Position numbers and translations under genes: made by a program. From the NCBI GenBank assembly GCA_019636235.1, contig JAHBXW010000004.1:124001-188000 (forward strand): a stretch of DNA of 64,000 bases. The letters run 5' to 3'. Under the pieces are notes generated by a model, which was not told the origin of the DNA, ran no database searches, and saw nothing but the letters and a program-made list of their open reading frames with translations. This DNA is from Planctomyces sp. GTDB taxonomy: Bacteria > Planctomycetota > Planctomycetia > Planctomycetales > Planctomycetaceae. Below, piece after piece: positions 17,451 through 28,607 of this stretch (positions are counted from its first letter, which is position 1; each line of letters begins with the position of its first letter).

Positions 17451-18632
17451 ATGCCCAAGAAGGCCGCTGCACCCGCACCAGCGCCGACCAATGAGGTGGG
17501 CAACTTGATCCGCAAGCAACGGGAGGCCATGCAGATGACCGTGGCCCAGCTTGCGGGTCGTGTCGGCGTGAGCCGGAACACGATCACCAACTACGAAGCG
17601 GGCAAGACGGAGCCGAGCGCCAGTGACCTCGTGCGTCTTTCCGGGGCGCTGGGCTGCGCCGTCAACGATCTACTCAGCGGCGGTTGTGCTTCGATGCCGC
17701 CCCGCTTTGCCTTTCGTGCCCATGCCCCATTACGCAAAGACCCTGAGATTGCCGTCGCCGCCCGGAAGTACCTGCGGGCCTACGACGAAATCGAGGAGAT
17801 AACCAACTCCCGGCTGCAAGGCAAACTGCGGACGTTCGATGGGGACGGTGAGGGGCCGCTCACGGATCGTGAAATCGAGAGTGCGGCGGACACGCTGCGT
17901 CAATCGAGTGGCCTGCACGACACAGGACCGGAGAACATTGCCAGCGTCCTCGAAGGACTCGGCGTTCGCACGCTGTTCTTCGAGCATGAAGGCAAGGGGC
18001 TGGAAGGACTCAGCACGATTCAAGGCGAGATGATGCTCGTGATGCTGCGGGACCGCAAGCGGGTCATCGAGCGAACCATTTTCAGTGCCGCCCACGAATT
18101 GGGGCATCTGGTTCTTCACCCGCACTTGTTCACGAACGACGAGCATGACGAGGAAGCGGACCCCAAGCGTTACGAAGAGGAAGCGAACAAGTTCGCTGGG
18201 AACTTCTTGGCGCCCAGCGACGAACTCGTGCGCATTTGGAAAGAAGAGCGACTGAACCGACTTTCGCTGTTCAACGCTTTGATCCTCTTGAAGCGAGTGT
18301 TCCACGTCAGCTTCCATTGCCTGTATCACCGGGTCACGGAACTCAAGCTGCATCCCAAGATCGACGGAGCGATCTTTATCAACCAGATCAAGCAGCAGCT
18401 TGGAATCAACGGACCTGCCAAGATGGATGACCTCGAACCCGACCCACTGAAACCGGATGTTCTCTATCGAACCAATCGCTTCAGTCGGCTTGTTCGCTCG
18501 GCCTTTCTTCAAGATTTGATCGGTGTCTCGAAGGTGGCCGAGATGTTTCAAGTTCCTGTGGACAGGGCGAAGGAAATCACCACGGACTGGCTGAGGCCCG
18601 AATATGAGTTGGTGGAAGACGGCGATCTATGA
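17451..18632 (+). CDS. XRE HTH and ImmA/IrrE metallopeptidase fusion
   Basis: A 393-residue protein starting at ATG 17451 behind AAAGGAGGG. After a Pro/Ala-rich lead, residues 14-70 form an XRE helix-turn-helix (MTVAQLAGRVGVSRNTITNY). A linker leads to an ImmA/IrrE (COG2856) peptidase domain with the zinc motif HELGH in FSAAHELGHLVLH, and a downstream EEEANKFAGNFLAP helix that supplies the third ligand. Fusions of this type act as repressors or antitoxins that can be inactivated by cleavage, and are known partners of toxin genes including PIN proteins. The PIN gene downstream overlaps its 3' end by 29 bases. Confidence 0.92.
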   Translation: MPKKAAAPAPAPTNEVGNLIRKQREAMQMTVAQLAGRVGVSRNTITNYEAGKTEPSASDLVRLSGALGCAVNDLLSGGCASMPPRFAFRAHAPLRKDPEIAVAARKYLRAYDEIEEITNSRLQGKLRTFDGDGEGPLTDREIESAADTLRQSSGLHDTGPENIASVLEGLGVRTLFFEHEGKGLEGLSTIQGEMMLVMLRDRKRVIERTIFSAAHELGHLVLHPHLFTNDEHDEEADPKRYEEEANKFAGNFLAPSDELVRIWKEERLNRLSLFNALILLKRVFHVSFHCLYHRVTELKLHPKIDGAIFINQIKQQLGINGPAKMDDLEPDPLKPDVLYRTNRFSRLVRSAFLQDLIGVSKVAEMFQVPVDRAKEITTDWLRPEYELVEDGDL

Positions 18633-19122
18633 CACTTGCTCGCTCATAACGCTCGACAAGCTCCTTCAGGAAAGGCGATCCCTCTCACGCTCCTTCCCGA
18701 AGAAATTGCTGGCGTTAGAGGTATCCCTGTCGGCGGACCAGATGTACGAGGACACCGCCGATAGGATGAGCGAGCGTGTCGAAATCTGCGAACCGCCTCC
18801 GCTGACTGAATTGGCGAATTTGCTCGCGACTTCAGATTTGCCGAAATCGCTGTCGGACGTGGATAAGCTGGTCTTTGCCACGGCGATTCACGCCAAGATC
18901 GCCGTCGTCACCGGCGACATTCGACTTGCCAAGGCGGTTCGAAAGCGAGGACCGGAAGTAGGCAACATGGCTCTGATCCTAAAGGAGCTTGTCGAGACAA
19001 AGCAGTTAAAATCATCCGTGGTCGAATCGCTGCTTCAAGGCTTGGCGGATCGGAAGGATTACTTGTTGGGGATTCCCAACCCGAAGTGGAGCGACTTGAA
19101 GGACTACACGTTTCCAGACTGA
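18604..19122 (+). CDS. PIN-like protein (DUF4411-type), putative toxin
   Basis: A 172-residue PIN-fold protein. The first acidic residue is in AIYDTCSLITLDKLL, a glutamate follows in the RVEICEPPP region, and the later aspartates are in SLSDVDKLVFATAI and VVTGDIRLAKAV. The arrangement resembles DUF4411 proteins, which pair with XRE-COG2856 genes. ATG 18604 lies inside the end of the preceding gene (29-base overlap), arguing for coupled translation. Unlike the PIN locus at 7.1 kb this frame is intact, so an active RNase toxin is plausible. The target RNA cannot be deduced. Confidence 0.82.
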   Translation: MSWWKTAIYDTCSLITLDKLLQERRSLSRSFPKKLLALEVSLSADQMYEDTADRMSERVEICEPPPLTELANLLATSDLPKSLSDVDKLVFATAIHAKIAVVTGDIRLAKAVRKRGPEVGNMALILKELVETKQLKSSVVESLLQGLADRKDYLLGIPNPKWSDLKDYTFPD

Positions 19123-19262
19123 AGGTAGGTTGCTGTAGGGTAATGTTGAACAACACTGTTTAGCATTGGTCATGACCACGAACTGCGAATTGGTCGCTTT
19201 CGGTGTACTGTGATGTCGACGCAGACGACTCCGTGCGCCGCGGCGTCACTAGGTGAACCATC

Positions 19263-19838
19263 ATGAGCGTCAGTCGGGCCGCCCGCTTGTCCTATCTCGA
19301 ATCCTGCCAAGTGCTCCAGCAGCGAGGCTTGATTGAGGCCGGCGAAATGCCGCCCCTGCCCGACCGCCGCCCTCAATACGATGATGAGGAACCGCTGGGC
19401 GTCACGTTCTTTCGCACTTTCGTCGGCGAGGACGGCGACGAAGGGGACGCACAGGCTGGCAGCTGCGATCTCGTACGCCTGAAATTGCCGCGCACGTACT
19501 TTGGCAAATCGGGCATACAGGGAGTGTCGTTCCAGAACACGGACCTGTCCGAATCCACGTTGTGCTGGAACGACTTTGCGGACGTGAACTTCACGGATGC
19601 CGACCTGTCAGGCGGCGATCTCCGGGCGTCGCTGTTTGAGAATGTCCGGTTTGCCCGGGCGAACCTGCGGAACGCTGACCTGCGCCGGTCCTCATTTGTG
19701 AACTGCGATTTCACCGACGCGGACATGCAGGGAGTCCGACTGACGCCGGCCCAGGCGGAAGACCTCCGCTTCTCCGAATCGCAGCGACAGGCGATCGACT
19801 GGCAGGACGACGACGGGGAAGAGCCTCCCGGCGGCTGA
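19263..19838 (+). CDS. Pentapeptide-repeat protein
   Basis: A 191-residue protein. Residues 1-80 form a charged helical and acidic lead (RPQYDDEEPLGV and EDGDEGD segments). From about residue 83 pentapeptide repeats of the A(D/N)LxX type run in order: NTDLSESTLCWNDFADVNF, then DADLSGGDLRASLF, ANLRNADLRRSS and FTDADMQGV, enough for roughly 14 units and hence a right-handed beta-helix of about 3-4 coils. No membrane segment is present. Function within the family ranges from gyrase mimicry to unknown, and nothing here decides it. AGGTGA precedes ATG 19263. Confidence 0.88.
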   Translation: MSVSRAARLSYLESCQVLQQRGLIEAGEMPPLPDRRPQYDDEEPLGVTFFRTFVGEDGDEGDAQAGSCDLVRLKLPRTYFGKSGIQGVSFQNTDLSESTLCWNDFADVNFTDADLSGGDLRASLFENVRFARANLRNADLRRSSFVNCDFTDADMQGVRLTPAQAEDLRFSESQRQAIDWQDDDGEEPPGG

Positions 19839-19939
19839 CGGCGGCGAATGCAGCGGCGAAGAACTGCTCCGGCCAGACGAACCGCCGCCCGGTTTCGGTG
19901 CGCCCGACTGGATGCGGGATCTTCGACCGGGTTCACCCA

Positions 19940-20701
19940 TCACCACGCCGTGAAGCCGCCGTCGATCATCAGCACCGCCCCCGTAAAAAACCGCGCCTCG
20001 TCCGACGCCAGAAACCGGTAGAACGACGCCATCTCCGCCGGCGTGCTGATCCGGCCGATCGGATGCGCCGACGCCAGCCCGTGGATGAAGCCCTCCGGGT
20101 CGCCCGTTTCGATCCCGGACCGCCGCAGCAACGGCGTGTCGACCGTCCCGGGGCACACCGCGTTCACCCGGATGTTGTCCTTCGCGTAGTCGATCGCCAT
20201 CTGCCGCGTGATTTGAATCACGGCCCCCTTCGAGGGCCCATACGCGCCCTGCGCGGCGATCCCCACCACCGAGGAGATCGACCCCGTGTTCAGGATCAGC
20301 CCGCCTCCGCGCGACTGCATCTCCGGCACGACGTGCTTCGCCGACCAGAAGATCGACTTCACGTTCACATCGAACACGCGGTCCCACTCCTCCTCGGTGT
20401 GAGCGGTGATCGTCTTGATGATCGCGATGCCCGCGTTGTTGATCAGCACGTCGATGCGGCCGAAGGCCTCGATCGCTGCGGCCGTGTACCGCCTGGCCGT
20501 TTCCGACTCCCGCACGTCCCCGACGACGGTCCGCAGCCGTTCGCGGGCCGCCGCATCGAAGCCGTTGGCCAGCAGCTCCACGGACGGATCGACGTCCACG
20601 GCCACGACCCGCGCCCCGGCGGCCAGAAACTGCTCGACGATCGCGGCGCCGATTCCCGACGCCGCCCCGGTGACGATCGTGACTTTGTTCGACAGGTCCA
20701 T
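19940..20701 (-). CDS. SDR-family oxidoreductase
   Basis: A 253-residue classical SDR starting at ATG 20701 (MDLSNKVTIVTGAASGIG); an in-frame start 40 codons earlier would add a low-complexity extension. It has the TGAASGIG loop, VVAVDVD with an Asp at the end of strand 2 that favours NAD over NADP, NNAG, the GSISSVVG serine, and YGPSK. The C terminus GAVLMIDGGFTAW is standard. It is distinct from the SDR at 7.6 kb. It diverges from the RraA-like gene across about 145 bases. Substrate is unknown; sugar-alcohol or hydroxy-acid dehydrogenases share this layout. Confidence 0.93.
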   Translation of the reverse strand: MDLSNKVTIVTGAASGIGAAIVEQFLAAGARVVAVDVDPSVELLANGFDAAARERLRTVVGDVRESETARRYTAAAIEAFGRIDVLINNAGIAIIKTITAHTEEEWDRVFDVNVKSIFWSAKHVVPEMQSRGGGLILNTGSISSVVGIAAQGAYGPSKGAVIQITRQMAIDYAKDNIRVNAVCPGTVDTPLLRRSGIETGDPEGFIHGLASAHPIGRISTPAEMASFYRFLASDEARFFTGAVLMIDGGFTAW

Positions 20702-20845
20702 CAGTGCTGCGTGATTCGGAAACGGTGAGGGGCGCCCTGGCCGCACTGCGCGGCTCGCAATCCCGGCGCGGCGCGAAGTATAGTCCGGCGCGGAACGGCC
20801 CGTCCGCCCAGTCGCACCCATCCTCGATTTTCACGCCGCGCCGAC

Positions 20846-21580
20846 ATGACTCAGACTTCCATCGCCGTCCAGACTCTCGACGACCTCGCCCGCTACGACA
20901 CCCCCACGATCTGCAACGTCATCGAGCTGTTCGACGTGCGGCCCCGCAACACGGGGTACATGGACGCCCGCATCCGCTGCTGCTTCCCGAAGTTCCCGCC
21001 AATGGTCGGGTTCGCCGCCACGGCCACCTTCCGCAGCCAGGCCGCGCCGCGCAAGGCCGACGTCTACGCCAGCCTGAACCAGCAGGTCGAACGCTTCGGC
21101 GAACTGCCCGGTCCCCCGGTCGTCGTTTTCCAGGACCTCGACAATCCCGTGGTCTCCGCCACGTTCGGCGAAGTGATGTGTTCGATTTACAAGGCGTTCG
21201 GCGCCCGCGGCATCGTCACGTCCGGCGCCGGTCGCGACCTCGACCAGGTCGAGGCGATCGGCTTCCCGGCCTTCACCGACGGCACGATCTGCTCGCATGG
21301 CTACTGCCATACGCTGCAGCTCCACATTCCGGTGACGGTCGGCGGCGTGGCGGTCGAGACGGGCGACCTGCTGCACGGCGACCGCAACGGCGTCACGACG
21401 ATTCCCACCGACATCGCGACCGAGATTCCGGACGCCTGCCGGGACTACATGGCGGCCGAGCAGATCGTGCTGGACTACGTTCGCGGCCCGAACCCGACCC
21501 CGCGCGGGCTCGAGGACGCTCGGAAGGCCTGCCAGGCGGCGTTCGTGGAAATCGCCAAGCGGGTCTCGCGAAAGCGCTGA
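20846..21580 (+). CDS. RraA-like protein / 4-hydroxy-4-methyl-2-oxoglutarate aldolase family
   Basis: A 244-residue member of the RraA/HMG-aldolase fold. Marker segments are GARGIVTSGAGRDLDQVEAI (the metal-site Arg-Asp) and GGVAVETGDLLHGDRNGVTT (the conserved GD.....D.NGV pattern). These proteins are either divalent-metal aldolases acting on hydroxy-oxo acids or, in E. coli, an RNase E inhibitor; length and an N-terminal 40-residue extension fit the aldolase-type paralogues in planctomycetes. It diverges from an SDR, and the two could act in one sugar-acid or hydroxy-acid pathway, which is inference only. Confidence 0.88.
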   Translation: MTQTSIAVQTLDDLARYDTPTICNVIELFDVRPRNTGYMDARIRCCFPKFPPMVGFAATATFRSQAAPRKADVYASLNQQVERFGELPGPPVVVFQDLDNPVVSATFGEVMCSIYKAFGARGIVTSGAGRDLDQVEAIGFPAFTDGTICSHGYCHTLQLHIPVTVGGVAVETGDLLHGDRNGVTTIPTDIATEIPDACRDYMAAEQIVLDYVRGPNPTPRGLEDARKACQAAFVEIAKRVSRKR

Positions 21581-21629
21581 GCCGCCGGCGTCCGACGCCG
21601 TTTCATCCGCGTCCTCAGGAGATTCGCAC

Positions 21630-22760
21630 ATGTCGAAGAGCTGTCGCGTGAATCTCCCTCGGGAGATCCTGCTGGGTGCGGCGGTTGCGGCCGCACTGGG
21701 ACTCGCGGGCTGTTCGGGCGATTCCGACGCGACGTCGCAGCCGTCGGCGAAATCGAACGCGCCGCCGGCCGCGGAATCCTCCACCGATGAGCCGCTGACG
21801 GCCGCGGAGCTGCGGCGGCGGCTGGGGGCGAAGGAGTCAGCCCGATTCACGCGGCAGGGGCGGACGTTTGTGGAGGCGCAACTGGCCGACTCGGGGGTCG
21901 AGGACCTGTCGCCGCTTCGCGGGCAGGGCCTGAAGACGCTCGACCTGTCGCGGACGGCCGTTTCGGATCTGTCGCCGCTGGGGGGCATGCCCCTGACGAC
22001 GCTGGCTCTGGCGAAGACGAACGTCTCCGACCTCGCCCCGCTGGCGGGGATGCCGCTGAAGACGCTGACTTTGAACGGCGCGCCGGTGTCCGACGTCGCC
22101 CCGCTGAGCGAGACGCGGCTGACGATCCTCGATCTCTCGTCGACGCGCGTCGCGGATCTGTCGCCGCTGGCCGAGCTGCCGCTGACGGCGCTGTACCTCG
22201 AGGAAACGCCGGTCAGCGACCTGGCGCCGCTGGCGAGTTCGCTCGTGAATCAATTGTGGCTCAACCGGACGCAGGTTTCGGATTTGAGTCCGCTGGCCGG
22301 GAAGACGTTGTCGGAGCTGAACCTGTGCGACACGCCGGTCAGCGATCTGACGCCGCTGGGGAATGCGCGGATCGGAACGCTGTGGCTGCGGAACACGCCG
22401 GTGACCGATTTGCGTCCGGCGTCCGGACTGGGTCTGGAGAGCCTGGACATCCAGGGGACGCCCGTTTCGGACCTGTCGCCGCTGTCGGGGCTGCGCGGGC
22501 TGTCGCGGCTGAACATCGCGGGGACGGCCGTGACGGACGTGCGGCCGCTGTCCTCAGTGGCGCTGACGCGGCTGATTCTGACGCCGCATACGATCACCGA
22601 GGGGCTCGACGATTTGCGGAAGATGACGTCGCTGCGTGAGCTGGACGTGGAATTCGAGGGGGATCGTCCGCCGCGGACGCCGGAGCAATTCTGGCGGGAC
22701 TGGGAGGCGGGCGTTCTCACTCCGAAGAACGCGGAATCGGCGGGAAATCCGGTCGATTGA
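21630..22760 (+). CDS. Leucine-rich-repeat lipoprotein
   Basis: A 376-residue lipoprotein. Residues 1-28 are a lipoprotein signal (LLGAAVAAALGLAGC lipobox, cysteine at about 28), followed by a Ser/Ala linker. From about residue 80 to 310 there are some ten near-identical repeats of roughly 22 residues on the pattern xVSDLSPLxxxxLxxLxLxxT, the internalin-like LRR type that forms a solenoid. The end (PPRTPEQFWRDWEAGV) is a short cap. It is probably an envelope-facing binding protein; the ligand is unknown. Codon-level similarity of repeats suggests recent internal duplication. Confidence 0.9.
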   Translation: MSKSCRVNLPREILLGAAVAAALGLAGCSGDSDATSQPSAKSNAPPAAESSTDEPLTAAELRRRLGAKESARFTRQGRTFVEAQLADSGVEDLSPLRGQGLKTLDLSRTAVSDLSPLGGMPLTTLALAKTNVSDLAPLAGMPLKTLTLNGAPVSDVAPLSETRLTILDLSSTRVADLSPLAELPLTALYLEETPVSDLAPLASSLVNQLWLNRTQVSDLSPLAGKTLSELNLCDTPVSDLTPLGNARIGTLWLRNTPVTDLRPASGLGLESLDIQGTPVSDLSPLSGLRGLSRLNIAGTAVTDVRPLSSVALTRLILTPHTITEGLDDLRKMTSLRELDVEFEGDRPPRTPEQFWRDWEAGVLTPKNAESAGNPVD

Positions 22761-22817
22761 TGGGGGGGGCCGATCGCCTATACTCCCTCTGCAGCCGCCG
22801 TTTGAGTCGTCCACCGG

Positions 22818-23615
22818 ATGAACCCGCCAGGGGCGCGGCGCTCCCTGGCGCGTTCCGGGACCGGAGCATCCGCCTTGTTTTCGCTGCTTGCTGCCCTGAG
22901 ATCCTCCATCGGCAAAAAGGTCGTGATGGGGCTCACGGGCCTGTTCCTGTGCCTGTTCCTGGTGATCCATCTCGCCGGCAACGTGCTCCTGTACTTCGGG
23001 AACCTGAGCTACAACGAGTACGCTGAGAAGCTGCACTCGATGCCGGCGTTCCTGGTGACGTCCGAAGTCATCCTGTACACGATGTTCCTGCTGCATCTGT
23101 ACCTGGCGTGGGCCACCAGTGGGGAGAACAACGCGGCCCGGGGGCCGGTCGGGTACGCCGTCAAGCGCACCAAGATCTACAACCGCATCCTCTGGCTGCA
23201 GCCCGAGTCGATGATGTTCTTCACGGGCGCGGTGGTGCTGGCCTTCACCATCATTCACGTCCTGGACTTCAAGTTCGGATTCGGCTGGAACGATGAAGTC
23301 CGCGCGCTGGACCCCTATGGCCGCGCCGTAACGATCCTCGGCACGAACACCCGCAAGGTGATCTACATCGTGGGCAGCCTGTTCCTGGGCCTGCACGTGG
23401 TGCACGGCTTCCGCAGCGCCCTGCAGTCGCTGGGCATCAACCATCCCAAATACAATGCGCTGCTGAGCCGGGCCTCGACCGCTTTCGCCCTGATTGTCGC
23501 GATCGGCTTCGCCAGCTTTCCCGTGTGGTTCAGCGGTCCCGAGCTGATGGCGCCTGCCGCCGAATCCAGCGTGGTCCCCGTCGAAGACAGTCCCGCCGGG
23601 ACCGCCGCCCCCTGA
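22818..23615 (+). CDS. sdhC: Succinate dehydrogenase cytochrome b subunit
   Basis: A 265-residue membrane protein of the SdhC/FrdC cytochrome b558 type. It has five predicted helices: [75 protein letters not shown], and [15 protein letters not shown]. Histidines in VIHLAGN, LHLY, IIHVLDF and LHVVHGF fit the di-haem ligands of this class. It anchors the complex and passes electrons to quinone. A short low-complexity C terminus (after ELMAPAAE) is unusual. The flavoprotein subunit gene starts 46 bases downstream; the iron-sulfur subunit gene is not beside it. Confidence 0.93.
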   Translation: MNPPGARRSLARSGTGASALFSLLAALRSSIGKKVVMGLTGLFLCLFLVIHLAGNVLLYFGNLSYNEYAEKLHSMPAFLVTSEVILYTMFLLHLYLAWATSGENNAARGPVGYAVKRTKIYNRILWLQPESMMFFTGAVVLAFTIIHVLDFKFGFGWNDEVRALDPYGRAVTILGTNTRKVIYIVGSLFLGLHVVHGFRSALQSLGINHPKYNALLSRASTAFALIVAIGFASFPVWFSGPELMAPAAESSVVPVEDSPAGTAAP

Positions 23616-23661
23616 CATCCCGTTGGCCCGCATTTCCGTCCGGCCCCCGACGCCCGCATCC

Positions 23662-25596
<1,935 letters not shown>

Positions 25597-25855
25597 GCCG
25601 CGGCCGGGCCGTCGGGCGGCGTCGCGCCGGATGAGTCCCAAGGGCGAACCGGCGATGTCCGACCGGATTGCCTGTCATTGCAAATTGCAAAACGAGAATT
25701 GAAAACTGCAAATCGGACGGGTGAGCGGGGGACGTCTGTCCCCTGTGGGCGGCACTTCCTGGCGGGACTCGCTTTGCTCGTCGCCGCCGTACGCCTCCGC
25801 GCTGCGTCAAGTGTTTGTTCAATCCGTGACAAATGATTGTCATGACGTCTGCCGT

Positions 25856-26962
25856 TCACGGTCGCTGTGGTGCGCCCTTCAACAGCTCGTCCAGCCGACG
25901 TTCCACCAGCGCCTCGCGCGACTTCGCGCGGATCGCCAGGTTGACCTCGACCTGCCGCAGCTTCAATTTCAGCCGTTCGACTTCCAATTCCTGAAGCTGT
26001 TGCCGGACGTCGAACGATTTCTCCACCAGAATTCGCAAAGTCTGCAGTTGGGACGAGTTGTCGCCCCCTGCGTTTCTCGCCGCTGAGGCGTCGAGAGCGA
26101 CGGCGTCCTCCAGCGACGCCAGCTCGCGGCGCAGGTTGGCCGTCTGGGCGTCAACGTCGTTGCGCCCATCGGCCAGGGGAGCGCCGGAGGAAATCTCGCG
26201 CAGCGGCTCCGCAAACGGCTGTCGGATAATCGTTCCCCCCGACTGCGCGTCTGTCCCGGCCACTGCATTCGGGTCGGGGCTCGGCACGTCCACGCGAGCG
26301 ACCTCCGCCAGCGCCGCATCCCGCCAGGCCTTCGTCCTGGGCAGCAGCGAGACAATGCCGTCCAGAAATTGAATGCTGCCTCCCACGTCCGAGGCCGGAA
26401 CGGTCTGCATCCAGTCCACGAGCTTTTCGTGCAGTTCCGTGACGCGGATATTGCGGGGAGACAGGTAGTGGATGGCGAGCAGGGTCAGGGCCGGGTCTGT
26501 GGGAGAGGTCCAGCGGCCCGTGGACGCGGCGAACGTGTAGAAATGTTTGCCCTCTGTGAACACAGCCACATCGGGGGAGACGGCTGGCATGGCCTCGGAT
26601 GACTCCGGCAGATGGACGACATCCCAGGTTCCGGTCTCACCGCTGTATGCGGCGACGCCATCTTTGAGTCGCACGGCGCCGACGAGCTCCACGCAAACCG
26701 GGACGATCGACTCCTGCGGATCAATCTTCAGAATCTGCCAGCGGCCGGACTTGCTGCTGAAGCCGGCCAGTTCGTCATTGCCCTCCGACCATTGAATGAT
26801 GATCGATCCGCCGCGCGCCTGGCGGTGCGTCTCAACCCGATTCAGGCCGCCGTCGGGGGCGAGATCGAATCCACCGAGTCCGAACTGGGCGAACAGCGGA
26901 GATGACGGTGCGAGCAGGCACAGGACGCCGAACAGGGAAAGTCTTCCAAGCCGGGGAATCAT
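25856..26962 (-). CDS. Exported protein with C-terminal coiled coil
   Basis: A 368-residue secreted protein. ATG 26962 is preferred over an in-frame codon nine residues earlier because it has AAAGAGG upstream and starts a clear signal peptide (IPRLGRLSLFGVLCLLA, cut after LFA). The middle is beta-rich, with propeller-like blades (GGSIIIQWSEGNDELAGF and AVFTEGKHFYTFAASTGRW). The last 90 residues form a coiled coil (QQLQELEVERLKLKLRQVEV). It is the third gene of a leftward run after an ECF sigma factor and a Ser/Thr kinase, so it may be a target or sensor of that module. No known family. Confidence 0.78.
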   Translation of the reverse strand: MIPRLGRLSLFGVLCLLAPSSPLFAQFGLGGFDLAPDGGLNRVETHRQARGGSIIIQWSEGNDELAGFSSKSGRWQILKIDPQESIVPVCVELVGAVRLKDGVAAYSGETGTWDVVHLPESSEAMPAVSPDVAVFTEGKHFYTFAASTGRWTSPTDPALTLLAIHYLSPRNIRVTELHEKLVDWMQTVPASDVGGSIQFLDGIVSLLPRTKAWRDAALAEVARVDVPSPDPNAVAGTDAQSGGTIIRQPFAEPLREISSGAPLADGRNDVDAQTANLRRELASLEDAVALDASAARNAGGDNSSQLQTLRILVEKSFDVRQQLQELEVERLKLKLRQVEVNLAIRAKSREALVERRLDELLKGAPQRP

Positions 26963-27045
26963 TTCAGGGCCTCTTTGAAAAGGGGTCACAGGGGAAAGTC
27001 GGCCTCATAGCAGTCAGGCGGTCGAGAACTTCGCGGAAACGCGCT

Positions 27046-28557
27046 TCAATCCGGGACGTCGATCGCCGTCGCCTCGAGCAGCGCGTCCGCCTCATCCGCC
27101 AACTCTTCAAGTTGTCGATCCGTTCCGTCATCCCAGGTCCCCCTTTCGGAGGACTGCGTCGCCATCGCGGCGCGACTCCCCTCCGCGGGATCGACGGGAT
27201 CCTGGCGTTGCCGCGTCATCACGGCGACGAGCGCCAGAAGCCCCCCCAGGACGATGCCGGCGAGGAGGCCGGCGCCGCGCGAACGCATGGCGCGCCGCTC
27301 GGGAAGCAGGTCGCTTACCAACTGCGGCAGCGGACAGACCTCCGGCTGCTGCAGATGCGCCAGGCTGTCTTCCAGGGCCTGGGCGACTTCCTCGGCAGAG
27401 CGGAACCGGTCCGCGGCCGATTTCTCGAGCAGTTTCCCGACCAGCGCGTCGAACCATTTCGGCGTCAGCGGATTCAGTTCGCCGAGCGGACGGGCCGGCT
27501 CGTCAGTCACCCGTCGCAGAATTCCGTATGTCGTTTCAGCGCGGAACGGCGGCCGGCCGGCCGTCATGGCGTACAGCACGCTGCCCAGCGAGAACAGGTC
27601 GCTGCGGACGTCGACCGATTCCCCACGCGCTTGTTCCGGCGACATGTAGTGCGGCGTGCCGGCGATCAGGCCGCTGCGCGTCAGCGTGGCGTCGTCGACG
27701 GCCCGGGCCAGGCCGAAGTCGGTCAGCATGACTCGTTCGACGCCGCGCTCCAGCAGGATATTGGCGGGTTTGACATCCCGGTGGACGAGCCCCTGGGCAT
27801 GCGCGGCCGCCAATCCCCGGGCCACCTGGACGGCGATCCTCAGGACGTCGCCAATCGGCAGCGGGCCTTCGCGGTCCAGCCGCTCCTGCAGCGATTCGCA
27901 GTCGACGTACGGCATCACCAGAAACGGCAGCCGCGCACTGGAATCGACATGCAGGATGGGCATCACGTTGGGATGGACGATCGCCGCCGTCGCGCGGGCC
28001 TCCCGCGCGAACCGCTGACGCGCCGCCACGATCGACGCCAGATGCGGCGCCATCACCTTCACAGCCACAAGACGATGCAGCTCGTCCTGAAACCCCTTCA
28101 GGACAATGCCGTGCGCGCCCTGGCCAATGAACTCCCGGATTTCAATGGAGCCCAGCCGGCCCAGCGAATCGGCGTTTTCCGATGGCGGCAGAAAGTCGAC
28201 AATGAAGTCAGTGGGATCGAGCGCATGTCCTCCAGCGAACTCGTCGTCCTCGTCTCCCACGGACCGGAGACGGGGAACCAGCGTCGACCCCGCGCCGTGC
28301 GGCGGCTGGTGTTCGCCGCTGGCCTCTGCCTTGAGGGCGTTGCTGATGGTCCCCCAATGGGCGCCGTCCGCGGCCATCGCTTCCAGCGCCCGCTGGCAGG
28401 CATCGCACTGCGACAGATGCGCGGCGAGCTGCTCCTCATCCTGCTGCGAAAGCTGTTCGCTCAAGGCGTGTTCGAGCAGTGTACTATCGCATCGGGCGGT
28501 CGGCATGGGCGTGTTAATCGATCGATCAGGGGGCGTTCGAGTTCCCGTCATGGACAT
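27046..28557 (-). CDS. Membrane Ser/Thr protein kinase with N-terminal zinc finger
   Basis: A 503-residue Hanks-type kinase. Residues about 20-65 form an anti-sigma-like zinc-binding helix (HLSQCDACQRALEAMAAD). The catalytic domain has the glycine loop IGQGAHGIVLKG, VAVKVMAP lysine, HRDVKPANILL catalytic loop, DFGLA, SPEQARGE, and the lobe helices. A membrane helix (GLLAGIVLGGLLALVAVM) follows, then an acidic 60-residue outer tail. The kinase domain faces the cytoplasm. It follows the ECF sigma gene by 50 bases in the same direction; in planctomycetes this sigma-kinase pairing is frequent and the zinc finger suggests direct sigma binding. Confidence 0.92.
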   Translation of the reverse strand: MSMTGTRTPPDRSINTPMPTARCDSTLLEHALSEQLSQQDEEQLAAHLSQCDACQRALEAMAADGAHWGTISNALKAEASGEHQPPHGAGSTLVPRLRSVGDEDDEFAGGHALDPTDFIVDFLPPSENADSLGRLGSIEIREFIGQGAHGIVLKGFQDELHRLVAVKVMAPHLASIVAARQRFAREARATAAIVHPNVMPILHVDSSARLPFLVMPYVDCESLQERLDREGPLPIGDVLRIAVQVARGLAAAHAQGLVHRDVKPANILLERGVERVMLTDFGLARAVDDATLTRSGLIAGTPHYMSPEQARGESVDVRSDLFSLGSVLYAMTAGRPPFRAETTYGILRRVTDEPARPLGELNPLTPKWFDALVGKLLEKSAADRFRSAEEVAQALEDSLAHLQQPEVCPLPQLVSDLLPERRAMRSRGAGLLAGIVLGGLLALVAVMTRQRQDPVDPAEGSRAAMATQSSERGTWDDGTDRQLEELADEADALLEATAIDVPD

Positions 28558-28607
28558 GCGCTGCGCGGACCATTGATGCGAGCACTTCAGGGGGGATCGC
28601 GGCGCGT

